The position numbers and the translations under genes are program-made. A stretch of 64,000 nucleotides of DNA from JAMLHH01 sp964653095 (GTDB taxonomy: Bacteria > Bacteroidota > Bacteroidia > Chitinophagales > JADIYW01). Under the pieces are notes generated by a model that saw only the letters and a list, made by a program, of their open reading frames with translations, was not told where the DNA came from and searched no databases. Shown here piece after piece: positions 56,369 to 64,000 of the stretch (positions are counted from its first letter, which is position 1; the number at the start of each line of letters is the position of its first letter). The stretch spans positions 1 to 64,000 of the forward strand of contig CAZZEH010000020.1 in assembly GCA_964653095.1 (NCBI GenBank), in the 5' to 3' direction.

Positions 56369-57370
56369 ATGGCTGCAAATAAAGAAGATAAGCTCAAAGC
56401 ACTTCAACTGACGATGGATAAGTTGGATAAATTATACGGAAAAGGCGCTGTGATGAAATTAGGCGATTCATCAGTTGTAGAATCTGACACCATTTCAACT
56501 GGCTCACTCGGATTAGATTTGGCGTTGGGTATTGGAGGGATACCAAGAGGTAGGATAATTGAAATATACGGACCTGAAGCATCCGGGAAAACTACTTTGG
56601 CGATACATGCCATCGCAGAAGCTCAGAAAAAAGGCGGTATAGCGGCAATGATTGATGCCGAACATGCTTTTGATAAGACTTATGCGGAGGCATTGGGTGT
56701 GGATGTAGATAGTCTGCTGATTTCTCAACCCGACGACGGTGAGCAGGCATTAGATATTGCAGAACATCTTATCCGATCAGGAGCGGTAGATATTGTGGTA
56801 ATTGATTCCGTGGCAGCTTTAGTTCCGAGAGGAGAGTTAGAGGGTGAAATGGGAGATTCGAAAATGGGTCTTCAGGCCAGATTGATGTCTCAGGCAATGC
56901 GCAAACTGACAGGTGCTATCAACAAAACGAATTGTACCTGCATTTTTATCAACCAGTTGCGGGATAAGATTGGGGTAGTTTTTGGCAATCCTGAAACTAC
57001 TACCGGCGGTAACGCACTTAAATTTTACGCTTCTGTCCGTCTGGATATCAGAAGAATCGGACAAATAAAGGACAAAGACAACAATATAGTTGGAAATCAG
57101 ACCAGAGTAAAAGTGGTTAAAAATAAATTGGCTCCTCCTTTCAGAAAAGTTGAGTTTGATATAATATACGGACAGGGTATTTCCAAAGTAGGTGAACTCA
57201 TAGATATGGGAACGGATTTGGGAGTATTCAAAAAGAGCGGAACTTGGTTCAGTTATAATGATCAAAAGTTGGGTCAGGGGAGAGAAACGGCCAAACAGTT
57301 CTTGATTGACAATCCTGAATTTGCCGAAGAAGTAGAAAATATTATTCGTGATAAGATTAAAGCACAATAA
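56369..57370 (+). CDS. recA: Recombinase A
   Basis: 333 residues. Walker A is GPEASGKT at 68-75. Other signatures are IDSVAALVPRGELEGEMGD, the family pattern MGLQARLMSQAMRKL, INQLRDKIGVVFGNPETTTGGNALKFYASVRLDIRR, and the C-terminal DNA-binding region. RecA drives homologous strand exchange and SOS induction. I see no recognisable LexA box upstream. The next gene lies 79 bases downstream on the same strand. Confidence 0.98.
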   Translation: MAANKEDKLKALQLTMDKLDKLYGKGAVMKLGDSSVVESDTISTGSLGLDLALGIGGIPRGRIIEIYGPEASGKTTLAIHAIAEAQKKGGIAAMIDAEHAFDKTYAEALGVDVDSLLISQPDDGEQALDIAEHLIRSGAVDIVVIDSVAALVPRGELEGEMGDSKMGLQARLMSQAMRKLTGAINKTNCTCIFINQLRDKIGVVFGNPETTTGGNALKFYASVRLDIRRIGQIKDKDNNIVGNQTRVKVVKNKLAPPFRKVEFDIIYGQGISKVGELIDMGTDLGVFKKSGTWFSYNDQKLGQGRETAKQFLIDNPEFAEEVENIIRDKIKAQ

Positions 57371-57449
57371 TCATTTTTCGGATAAATTCCGTTATGAATA
57401 TATGGCTTTTGGTTAGTATCATATTTAATTCAGCAAACTCAAAAACGAT

Positions 57450-58217
57450 ATGGACCAACTAACGGAAGAGCGTCATATTGTAGAAAAATTCAGAGAAATG
57501 GTAGCCAAACGCTACGTATTTGAAAGTCTGAGAGAAAGATTTGACTTACCGCCGTCTATTACTCCGGATGTAATAAAGGATGTGGAAGCCTATTTCTTGG
57601 AAACGATATATCCTGAATATGAGGAACGTCAGAAGTTGGAAGAAGCCTTTGGAGATTTAGCCGGATATATTCGACAACCCAAAAAGGTGTGGGGTTTGTT
57701 TGGGAATATGGCTTCTGCAGTGTTTAAATTCGGGAAACATTTTTTTCAGGCATTCAAAGCCGGACTGGCCTCTTTGGATTCATTTATTGGAGCCAAGAAT
57801 TTTGAAAAAAACATGGCCGTTATTGCCAATAAAAACGGAATAACGCCACCCATTTCTGATCAGGAATACGAAGAGTGTTACTACCAGCTTGAAAGGAGAG
57901 AAGTCGAGCAATTTATTGAAGATGTAAAGTCTCTGTTTGCCGCGATGGTGAATACTCCTCTTCTGACCAAAACAATTGCCATACTGGATAGTGTGATTGA
58001 GACGATGCAGCACAAACCGCATATCTATCAGCAAAAAGATGTGGAAGGAATAAAGTTGGGGAGAGGATTACTTTATAAAGGATATGAACTGTTTTCAAAG
58101 TATGATGAAGAAACGAAACAGCAAATGGTGGAAATTATCTATAAAAACGAGATGTGGTACGTAGAAAATATTTACAGAAAAAAGGAAGAAAATGGCGAAA
58201 AGAATAATCCGTACTGA
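57450..58217 (+). CDS. Conserved-looking helical protein of unknown function
   Basis: 255 residues, with no signal peptide. It looks fully helical with many charged residues; a more hydrophobic stretch lies at about 83-115 (LFGNMASAVFKFGKHFFQAFKAGLASLDSFIGA), perhaps membrane-associated but interrupted by charges. I do not recognise a family. The gene lies between recA and the RidA-type gene and overlaps the latter by 26 bases, so co-expression with RidA is likely. Confidence 0.75.
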   Translation: MDQLTEERHIVEKFREMVAKRYVFESLRERFDLPPSITPDVIKDVEAYFLETIYPEYEERQKLEEAFGDLAGYIRQPKKVWGLFGNMASAVFKFGKHFFQAFKAGLASLDSFIGAKNFEKNMAVIANKNGITPPISDQEYEECYYQLERREVEQFIEDVKSLFAAMVNTPLLTKTIAILDSVIETMQHKPHIYQQKDVEGIKLGRGLLYKGYELFSKYDEETKQQMVEIIYKNEMWYVENIYRKKEENGEKNNPY

Positions 58218-58572
58218 GTACGCACCGGAGCCCATAGGGCCATACAGTCAGGGTGTTTATGTGAATAATATGCTGTTTGTTTCCGGTCAGATTGCATTAG
58301 ATGCTTTTTCAGGAACGTTGATTACTGATAATATTGAGAGGGAAACAAAGCAGGTGATGGAAAATATTGGTGCAATCTTAAAAGCTGCAGGAATGGATTA
58401 TTCCAATATCATCAAGAGTAGTATTTTTCTTAGTGATATAAATGATTTCCCGAAAGTGAATAAGATTTATGGAGAGTTTTTTGATGAAATTCCTCCGGCG
58501 AGAGAAACTGTAGAAGTATCCCGCCTTCCAAGAGATGTCCATGTAGAAATATCTGTTATTGCTTCGAGGTAA
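58192..58572 (+). CDS. ridA: RidA-family enamine/imine deaminase
   Basis: 126 residues. RidA hydrolyses reactive 2-aminoacrylate and related imines formed by PLP enzymes. The family pattern is complete: APEPIGPYSQGV, FVSGQIALD, the ENIGAILKAAGMDYSNIIKSSIFLSDINDF segment, and the catalytic region PPARETVEVSRLPRDVHVEISVIA with the conserved Arg. Cytoplasmic homotrimer in other bacteria. It overlaps the preceding unknown gene and converges on the minus-strand glycan cluster. Confidence 0.95.
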   Translation: MAKRIIRTEYAPEPIGPYSQGVYVNNMLFVSGQIALDAFSGTLITDNIERETKQVMENIGAILKAAGMDYSNIIKSSIFLSDINDFPKVNKIYGEFFDEIPPARETVEVSRLPRDVHVEISVIASR

Positions 58573-58610
58573 CTGCACAATACCTTAAAACGGTGTGTGG
58601 TATTTTGCAG
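58573..58610. terminator. Hairpin between convergent genes
   Basis: The arms CTGCACAATACC (58573-58584) and GGTATTTTGCAG (58599-58610) pair at 11 of 12 positions around a 14-base loop, between convergent ridA and the membrane protein gene. There is no long T-run, so efficiency is uncertain. Confidence 0.55.
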
Positions 58611-58626
58611 AAATCAGATATGCTTA

Positions 58627-60264
58627 TCATTTGTCCCAATTCATTCCATGTACTATTTTCATGTATCTTTTTAAGAAAGCGCGTTCCTCATCAGAAAACA
58701 AATACAGAGCTTCCGGGTCATATTTTTCTATAGCCGACAAAAGTGAGGTGTAATCTTCCGGGTCACAGTTTAATTCTTGTGTGAGATAAGTCTTATAAGG
58801 CTGAATCGTGTTGAAGGCGAGATTTTCTACGATAAAGATTTTCTTATTCTGAAATAAATCCATCTTTTGTAAAGGGCGGTATGTCTTTAAAATCCTTTCT
58901 GTATATGTTTTAGACAGTACAAGAGTTTGCGCATGCTCAATTTGCGGATTATTTAAAATTAAACTTCTGCTTTGTTCGAGTTTAATTTTATGCGTTTTTG
59001 ATATTTCGGTGCAATGTTTAGTGATTAGAGCAAAAAACAATACAAAAAATGAAAAAGGTGCAATTACACTTTTCTCTTCACCGGATTTATATAAATTAAT
59101 TACAAAAAAATGATACATCATACAACCTGTGAGTAATGGAACGGTAACTCTATCGGTAAATTTAAACTGTACGGCAATTGTAATTATCAAAAGCAGGGAC
59201 AATGCCTGATATACAAGTAACCAAATTTTAAAACTTCTTTTTAACTGTGTCCTGATGAAAAGGGAATAAATTATCAATAACAAAAAAGCAAGAAGGTAAA
59301 ATTGATAAGTTGTGAGAAAAGCCTTTAATAAGTTGAAATATTCACTTTTTTCCTTCAGATAAAAAAAAGCTCCTTTTTGATTTTTTTGAATTAAAGATTT
59401 TAAGAATTCTGCATCATTAGTTTTGGCATCACCCCAAAGTCCTTTTATTACTGCCTGATATCGCATCGAATCAACCGAGCTCTGCATTTCCGAGATAGGG
59501 ATTACATTCTGTTTAAACATAATTTCTATTTCACATTCCGGTTCAATTTGTAAATAAAACTCGTTACTTTTTTCTAACTGAGTATGAATGTAATTACTTA
59601 TTACAAGGAAGGAAACAGCACTGAAAGACAAGAGAAAATAATACTTTATGTGTAGTTTCCATTTATAATCAACATGTACTAAAATTAGAAAAACTCCAGC
59701 AATCAGACATAGAATGACTCCCGCAGTTTCTACCCGGGTAAAGATTCCCAATGTCCAAAAAAATAGAAAAATGAGAGTATATCGGGAAAAAAAGGGGCTT
59801 TTGTTTTTTACAATATAAATGAAGTAAAGTCCGGAGGTTAGTAACAATAAAAGAGAAACCCTTGTTGAGTTTAATAAAATATAATATTCTAAAAATACTG
59901 CTGTTAAAAAGACTAGTGTAAAAGGATTAAAGAATTGAGTTTTCTTTATAAATAAATAGAATATGGCTGTAGTACTGATAAAAATGTAACAATATTCTAT
60001 TACGCTCAGGATTGGAAAATTTCCGAAGAGGTGAGCTATATGGGCATAAAGCGAAGCTAACCCACCGAGATGCATCATGTAATACAGATGAGTATATATC
60101 ATTCCGGGAGTCAGCACATTTGAGAGCAGCGCTGTAAAGAAGGTCTCGTAATCTTCATAATAAAACCCAAAAAATACTTTTGCCAGTAATGGAATAAAGA
60201 GTGAAAGCAAAATGGAAGATATCTTTGGATATTTCTTAATATACAATCCGAAGTCCGAAATCAT
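58627..60264 (-). CDS. Polytopic membrane protein, possibly a GT-C-like glycan enzyme
   Basis: 545 residues with about ten membrane spans over the first 400 residues (for example ISSILLSLFIPLLAKVFFGF, LVFLTAVFLEYYILLNSTRVSLLLLLTSGLYFIYIV) and a soluble C-terminal domain (about 415-545). An early loop carries acidic residues (YYEDYETFF), which in GT-C glycosyltransferases can be catalytic, but no family signature is certain. It overlaps the SGNH hydrolase stop by three bases (TAATG) and stands in a polysaccharide export cluster. The sequence is AT-rich. A role in polymerising or modifying the glycan is inference. Confidence 0.7.
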   Translation of the reverse strand: MISDFGLYIKKYPKISSILLSLFIPLLAKVFFGFYYEDYETFFTALLSNVLTPGMIYTHLYYMMHLGGLASLYAHIAHLFGNFPILSVIEYCYIFISTTAIFYLFIKKTQFFNPFTLVFLTAVFLEYYILLNSTRVSLLLLLTSGLYFIYIVKNKSPFFSRYTLIFLFFWTLGIFTRVETAGVILCLIAGVFLILVHVDYKWKLHIKYYFLLSFSAVSFLVISNYIHTQLEKSNEFYLQIEPECEIEIMFKQNVIPISEMQSSVDSMRYQAVIKGLWGDAKTNDAEFLKSLIQKNQKGAFFYLKEKSEYFNLLKAFLTTYQFYLLAFLLLIIYSLFIRTQLKRSFKIWLLVYQALSLLLIITIAVQFKFTDRVTVPLLTGCMMYHFFVINLYKSGEEKSVIAPFSFFVLFFALITKHCTEISKTHKIKLEQSRSLILNNPQIEHAQTLVLSKTYTERILKTYRPLQKMDLFQNKKIFIVENLAFNTIQPYKTYLTQELNCDPEDYTSLLSAIEKYDPEALYLFSDEERAFLKRYMKIVHGMNWDK

Positions 60265-61385
60265 TATTCCTCAGTTTTTAAAATATATTTTGATACCAAT
60301 AAAGCTTTTTCTCTTTCTCCCTCCACAGTGAGGTGGCAATCGTCCACCCAGTATTTTGTATTAGTAACAGATGCATATTGAAAAGGAATCAGCGGAATAT
60401 GCATCTCATCCGCAATCTGTATAATCAGTTGATTGTTTTGTTCGATACCTTGTTGGATTTTCTCCATTTCGTGCTTTTGATAAAACAGTGTGTCAAATCC
60501 AAAGGTCATACTTAGAACCTTAGAACCACTCATCAGAATATTTTCTACTAATCGTTTGTGGTTGTGATAGAACGGATTAAAATGTTGTGATTCTATAATT
60601 GCATTGTCTGTCCAGTGTGCAATTCTCAATGACTCAACTCCCTGATTGCTGAACATATCGTCTGAGTTGTATAACATAGGATTATAAATAAAATGTATCA
60701 ACAAAAAACTGAAAAACTTTGAATGCATTAAGAATTTCACAAGCTGAGGTGCCGGTTCAAAATGAAATCTCAATTTTCTGAAATTTGTGTAATCCAGTTG
60801 ATAAAATGAATCATCTTTAAAAACAAGCGCGTCATTACCGCCACTGTGCAAAATGACTAAGTCGGGTTGATAATAGCTGAATTTAAAATTGTAATAATTT
60901 AATTCTTCTGCAGATGTTGCTGCTTCGACACCTGCATTTATGACTTCGACACCTTGTGGAAATTTTCCACTTGCTTCTAAAATTGTTTTAAGCTGTGCAG
61001 GATAGGTGTCATTCGCATCTGTAACACCTGTACCATAGGTAGTAGAACCCCCAAGGCAGAGTATTCGATAGGAAGAATTTCTCTTTAACGGTATTTCTTC
61101 ACCTCTGTAACCGGAAGTATTATGCTGTGTAAAACCATTGTTTTCATAACCCGGATTAGGGATATAGGATAGATAAGGTACTGAGATGTATTTTGATATC
61201 GTTTCCTCATTGGCATTTTCAAGCAACATGCCCCTGATTTTATCGTAATGTCTGTTACTGATGAAATCTCCCCCTTTAGAAAAAACTGACAACAGGTACC
61301 AGCCTGTAATCTCAAGTAAGGCTATTAGAAAAAGAAAATAAAGTAACCTTGCATGCTTTGTCATAAACATTTCTGAGACTTTCAT
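60264..61385 (-). CDS. SGNH/GDSL hydrolase, membrane-anchored
   Basis: 373 residues. One N-terminal span (LLYFLFLIALLEITGWYLL) anchors an extracytoplasmic SGNH domain. Block I is LGGSTTYGTG with Ser114, the Asn block is HSGGNDALVF, and the C-terminal catalytic pair is in VDDCHLTVEG. These esterases or acyltransferases commonly remove or add acyl groups on cell-wall or surface glycans. It is coupled by overlap to the following membrane protein gene and lies just downstream of the ABC exporter. An in-frame ATG at 61364 is an alternative start. Confidence 0.87.
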   Translation of the reverse strand: MKVSEMFMTKHARLLYFLFLIALLEITGWYLLSVFSKGGDFISNRHYDKIRGMLLENANEETISKYISVPYLSYIPNPGYENNGFTQHNTSGYRGEEIPLKRNSSYRILCLGGSTTYGTGVTDANDTYPAQLKTILEASGKFPQGVEVINAGVEAATSAEELNYYNFKFSYYQPDLVILHSGGNDALVFKDDSFYQLDYTNFRKLRFHFEPAPQLVKFLMHSKFFSFLLIHFIYNPMLYNSDDMFSNQGVESLRIAHWTDNAIIESQHFNPFYHNHKRLVENILMSGSKVLSMTFGFDTLFYQKHEMEKIQQGIEQNNQLIIQIADEMHIPLIPFQYASVTNTKYWVDDCHLTVEGEREKALLVSKYILKTEE

Positions 61386-61420
61386 TTATTCAAAAGTAGT
61401 CAAATAAAAGGCCTTTAGAA

Positions 61421-62593
61421 TCAATTCTCCGGTTCAATCTTCCACTCTAACTTTGGTCTCAATGGATATTTAGGGGATTTATTCCATAATTTGTCTTTTT
61501 CCCAGTCATCAGCATGAATAGTAAACTTCCCTAAAGAAAAGTCTCCCAATAGCTCATGATGAGTCGTTTCTATGATACAATTTGTGTAAAAATCTCCTTT
61601 ATTTAATAAAAATGGCGGAATCGTCCACGATATTCGGTATGTCCCTTTGCGGATGCCATCAGTATAATTTTTCCTGAAAACAAAAGAATCCATTAATACA
61701 GGACCTTTGGAGTTATTTAAATAAAAAACCGGCTTAAACTCTTCTAAATCTTCATGTACTGTAATACTGAAGCTCAAAACTATTTCTTCTGAAGTTTTTT
61801 TAATAACAGGTAGAATTGATTTCTCAGTGATAATCTCTATTTTTTCTTTTATTTCTTTCTTTTTTATTCTGCCGATATGCTCCATGCTATATCTCTCTAA
61901 AACCTCTCCGGTGTCTCCAAATATAATAGGCTCTCCATCTTTCAGATAGAGACATTTATTACAGAGACCGAGAATATCACCCATCTCATGACTGACAATA
62001 ATCATGACCGGTATTCTGGAAAAGTCATTGGTAAATGTCTCAAAAATCTTTTCACGAAAGCCAAAGTCTCCGGCAGAAAGCACTTCATCCATCAGCAGGA
62101 TATCTGGTTGCAGATGTTTATAAATGCTTATCAGCAGCCTGAGTTTCATTCCTGATGAAAAATATTTTACAGGCTGATTGATATAGGTGCCGACTTCACT
62201 GAATTTGACAATTTCATCTATTTGTCGTTTGATTTCTTTTTTGGTAATACCAAGCAGTCTTCCGACTATGAATATGTTGTCAATGCCATTAAGGTCTTCA
62301 TACAAAATACTGGAAGCCTCTAAAAGTGCTGTTGAGGTGCCTTTCAGTAATATTTTCCCTGACGACGGTTTAATTATACCGCCTATAATTTTCAGTAAGG
62401 TGGATTTGCCCGCTCCGTTTTTACCTATAATACCCAGCCTGTCTCCTTCATTCAGCTCAAAACTTATATTATTTAATGCCTGATAATATTGAGTGTCAAA
62501 CCGTTCTCTTTTAATAATTGAAGACTCCCGATTACCGGTATAAGATATTTGATACCTTTTCCCGATTCCTTCACATTTTATATAAAAGGGCAT
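61421..62593 (-). CDS. ABC transporter ATP-binding protein for surface polysaccharide (Wzt-like)
   Basis: About 390 residues from ATG 62593, which has AGGAG just upstream; the frame is open to 62623. Walker A is GKNGAGKS at 57-64, the signature region is YFSSGMKLRL, and Walker B is DILLMDEVLSAGD. The spacing is typical of the O-antigen/teichoic-acid exporter branch. Residues about 245-390 form an extra C-terminal beta-rich domain in the position of the Wzt carbohydrate-binding domain, which in other systems recognises the modified end of the glycan. It follows the permease gene by 16 bases. Confidence 0.93.
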   Translation of the reverse strand: MPFYIKCEGIGKRYQISYTGNRESSIIKRERFDTQYYQALNNISFELNEGDRLGIIGKNGAGKSTLLKIIGGIIKPSSGKILLKGTSTALLEASSILYEDLNGIDNIFIVGRLLGITKKEIKRQIDEIVKFSEVGTYINQPVKYFSSGMKLRLLISIYKHLQPDILLMDEVLSAGDFGFREKIFETFTNDFSRIPVMIIVSHEMGDILGLCNKCLYLKDGEPIIFGDTGEVLERYSMEHIGRIKKKEIKEKIEIITEKSILPVIKKTSEEIVLSFSITVHEDLEEFKPVFYLNNSKGPVLMDSFVFRKNYTDGIRKGTYRISWTIPPFLLNKGDFYTNCIIETTHHELLGDFSLGKFTIHADDWEKDKLWNKSPKYPLRPKLEWKIEPEN

Positions 62594-62609
62594 AAACTCC
62601 TGTCTTGTT

Positions 62610-63428
62610 TTAAAAATAGTCAACTATGTGGTCTTCTTTTATTTTAATAATAATAAATGCTGCAACCAATAAAATAAAAGATAATGCCATTCCAATAAAA
62701 CTTTCCGGAGTCAGGTGATGAGTTATACCCAAAACTTTTCTGAAAACTTCAATAAAACCTGTAATCGGATTAAACGCTACAATTGTTTTTAAAGACTCCG
62801 GTAATAGCATTAATGGATAAAAGACAGGAGAAAACCAAATGAGAATTTGCAGTAATAGTGGTATTCCGTGAAGAATATCTCTTCTGTGGATTGTAAAAGA
62901 AGCTGCCAAAATTCCTAATGATGTGCTGAACAGAAAAATTCCAACAAATAAAAGGGGAAGTTTGATTAAAATATACCAACCAAACCCTTTCATCCATATT
63001 GCCGCAATTAGTGTTACAATTATCAGAAGGATTGACTCTAACCAAACTGATACCGATTTAGCTAACAAAATCGTTATTTTTGGTATTGATATTTTTTTTA
63101 CAATGTCCTGATTATGTATGATAGCACCTCCAATTTGTACAAAAGACTGACTGATAATATTCCAGCAGGTATAACCTGAAAGTACATAGAGTGCGAAACT
63201 TTCTCCTTCTAAATTAATATTCAGCACAAACCCAAAAAAAAGGATGTAAAGCAGAATGGATAAAAACGGGCCTAATAAAGTCCAAATCCAACCTAAATAA
63301 GTGTGGCTGTATTTTGTTTTAATGTCTTTTGAAACGAGAACGGGAATGAATCGGAATGAGTTTTTAATATTGAGACAATATTGAAAAATATTATCCTTCT
63401 CGGAATGTATAATTCTGTATTCACTCAT
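62610..63428 (-). CDS. ABC-2 type polysaccharide export permease (Wzm-like)
   Basis: 272 residues with six membrane spans. The pattern YSHTYLGWIWTLLGPFLSILLYILFFGFVLN and the FWFSPVFYPLMLLPESLKTIVAFNPITGFIEVFR segment are characteristic of the polysaccharide/polyol-phosphate ABC-2 permeases. With the Wzt-like ATPase it should move a lipid-linked glycan across the inner membrane. Start ATG at 63428. No terminator is seen between it and the next upstream partial gene, 186 bases away. Confidence 0.94.
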   Translation of the reverse strand: MSEYRIIHSEKDNIFQYCLNIKNSFRFIPVLVSKDIKTKYSHTYLGWIWTLLGPFLSILLYILFFGFVLNINLEGESFALYVLSGYTCWNIISQSFVQIGGAIIHNQDIVKKISIPKITILLAKSVSVWLESILLIIVTLIAAIWMKGFGWYILIKLPLLFVGIFLFSTSLGILAASFTIHRRDILHGIPLLLQILIWFSPVFYPLMLLPESLKTIVAFNPITGFIEVFRKVLGITHHLTPESFIGMALSFILLVAAFIIIKIKEDHIVDYF

Positions 63429-63614
63429 AAGATTCTAACAAATATAAACTTTTGGAAACATTGATAAAAGTTTTATTTTAAAGATGCATCGTTGGTAAGA
63501 ATAAATGTATAAAATAAAGACTTGAAATTATCTAGTAAATTGAGTTGCTAAAGACCATTAAAAACGAAAAGCTATCAGTCGAGCAATCACTGATGCAAAG
63601 GATAAAAAACTTTT

Positions 63615-63995
63615 TTAAGAATTAATATTATCTGATTGCCCCCAACGATTTATGGAATTCCAACTATAGGTTATGGGAGTTTTAAAGGAGTTTAACTTTA
63701 CTATCAAACTGTATTCCGGGGTTATCTGGTTGATTTCTTTGAGGATTTTGACTTCAATCTTTTCACCTTTTTTTAAATAGGCAGGCTCTTTCAATATTTT
63801 GATATACGGTCTGGACCAATTTGTTCTCTGCAAGAGAGTATTGATATTTTCTCCGGTTCCAAAATCTATATCCATATACAGTACAAAACCGTCAAACTTT
63901 CCGGGACGGTTTACTGTGAACTCACAAAACTCCTCTTCCGGGACAAACAGTTTGTGTTGAAAATCTAAATCTTCAAAAACCTGATCATCTGCCAT
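63615..63995 (-). CDS. Possible partial gene at the window edge: beta-rich C-terminal domain
   Basis: 126 residues from ATG 63995. The same frame has no stop before the window edge, so the ATG may be internal and the gene may extend beyond 64000. The sequence is beta-rich (FDGFVLYMDIDFGTGENINTL, RPYIKILKEPAYLKKGEKIEVKI), resembling the C-terminal barrel found after methyltransferase domains of the protein arginine methyltransferase type. That resemblance is weak and the N-terminal catalytic part is not in view. Confidence 0.55.
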   Translation of the reverse strand: MADDQVFEDLDFQHKLFVPEEEFCEFTVNRPGKFDGFVLYMDIDFGTGENINTLLQRTNWSRPYIKILKEPAYLKKGEKIEVKILKEINQITPEYSLIVKLNSFKTPITYSWNSINRWGQSDNINS

Positions 63996-64000
63996 CCTTA

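Overview
The window is about 64 kb of AT-rich chromosome from a member of the Bacteroidota. The evidence is: a complete Bat (aerotolerance) operon, a hydrolase with a C-terminal type IX secretion (T9SS) sorting domain, a DUF3078 outer membrane protein, PorT-like beta-barrels, a RemB/Wzi-like protein, a large alpha-2-macroglobulin, and mostly weak Shine-Dalgarno sequences. Genus cannot be fixed from the sequence. No rRNA, tRNA, CRISPR array or recognisable insertion sequence was seen.

Layout. 0-13 kb: a membrane-anchored TPR-CHAT protein divergent from leuB; a Fic gene flanked on both sides by two families of direct repeats; two small unknown genes, the second ending in a Gly-Gly-Cys-Gly-Gly tail; a DUF3078 protein divergent from gyrB; and an MbnP/MbnH-like lipoprotein pair. 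12.5-18 kb: an outer membrane barrel, an XRE regulator with a palindromic candidate operator, and a giant secreted protein of 48-residue repeats broken by an assembly gap. 18-27 kb: a 2003-residue alpha-2-macroglobulin lacking the thioester motif, a DUF6498-like membrane protein, a GIY-YIG nuclease inside a nest of REP-like repeats, and a metallophosphoesterase.

27-35 kb is one tightly packed operon: MoxR ATPase, DUF58 protein, a single-span membrane protein, BatA, a BatB-BatC fusion, BatD and BatE. Overlapping stops and starts suggest translational coupling and assembly of a cell-envelope complex. 35-44 kb: a NodU-type carbamoyltransferase, a transglutaminase-like lipoprotein gene split by an in-frame TAG, a T9SS-exported hydrolase, RecQ, and two glycosyltransferases. 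44-49 kb: DUF302, LemA, an AraC-type membrane regulator and DUF2207. 48.6-52.2 kb: leuA-leuC-leuD on the minus strand. With leuB 45 kb away, this completes the committed leucine pathway.

52-64 kb is largely surface polysaccharide and outer membrane: a barrel, a RemB/Wzi-like protein, an undecaprenyl-phosphate sugar transferase, then (after recA, an unknown gene and a RidA gene) a polytopic membrane protein, an SGNH hydrolase, and a Wzt/Wzm-type ABC exporter. Together with the two glycosyltransferases and the carbamoyltransferase, this suggests synthesis and export of a decorated surface glycan.

The most unusual items are the GIY-YIG gene in its repeat nest (possibly a REP/RAYT-like arrangement), the Fic cassette bounded by repeats, the predicted extracytoplasmic CHAT protease-like protein, the in-frame amber codon, and the tandem palindromes at 17.96-18.06 kb.
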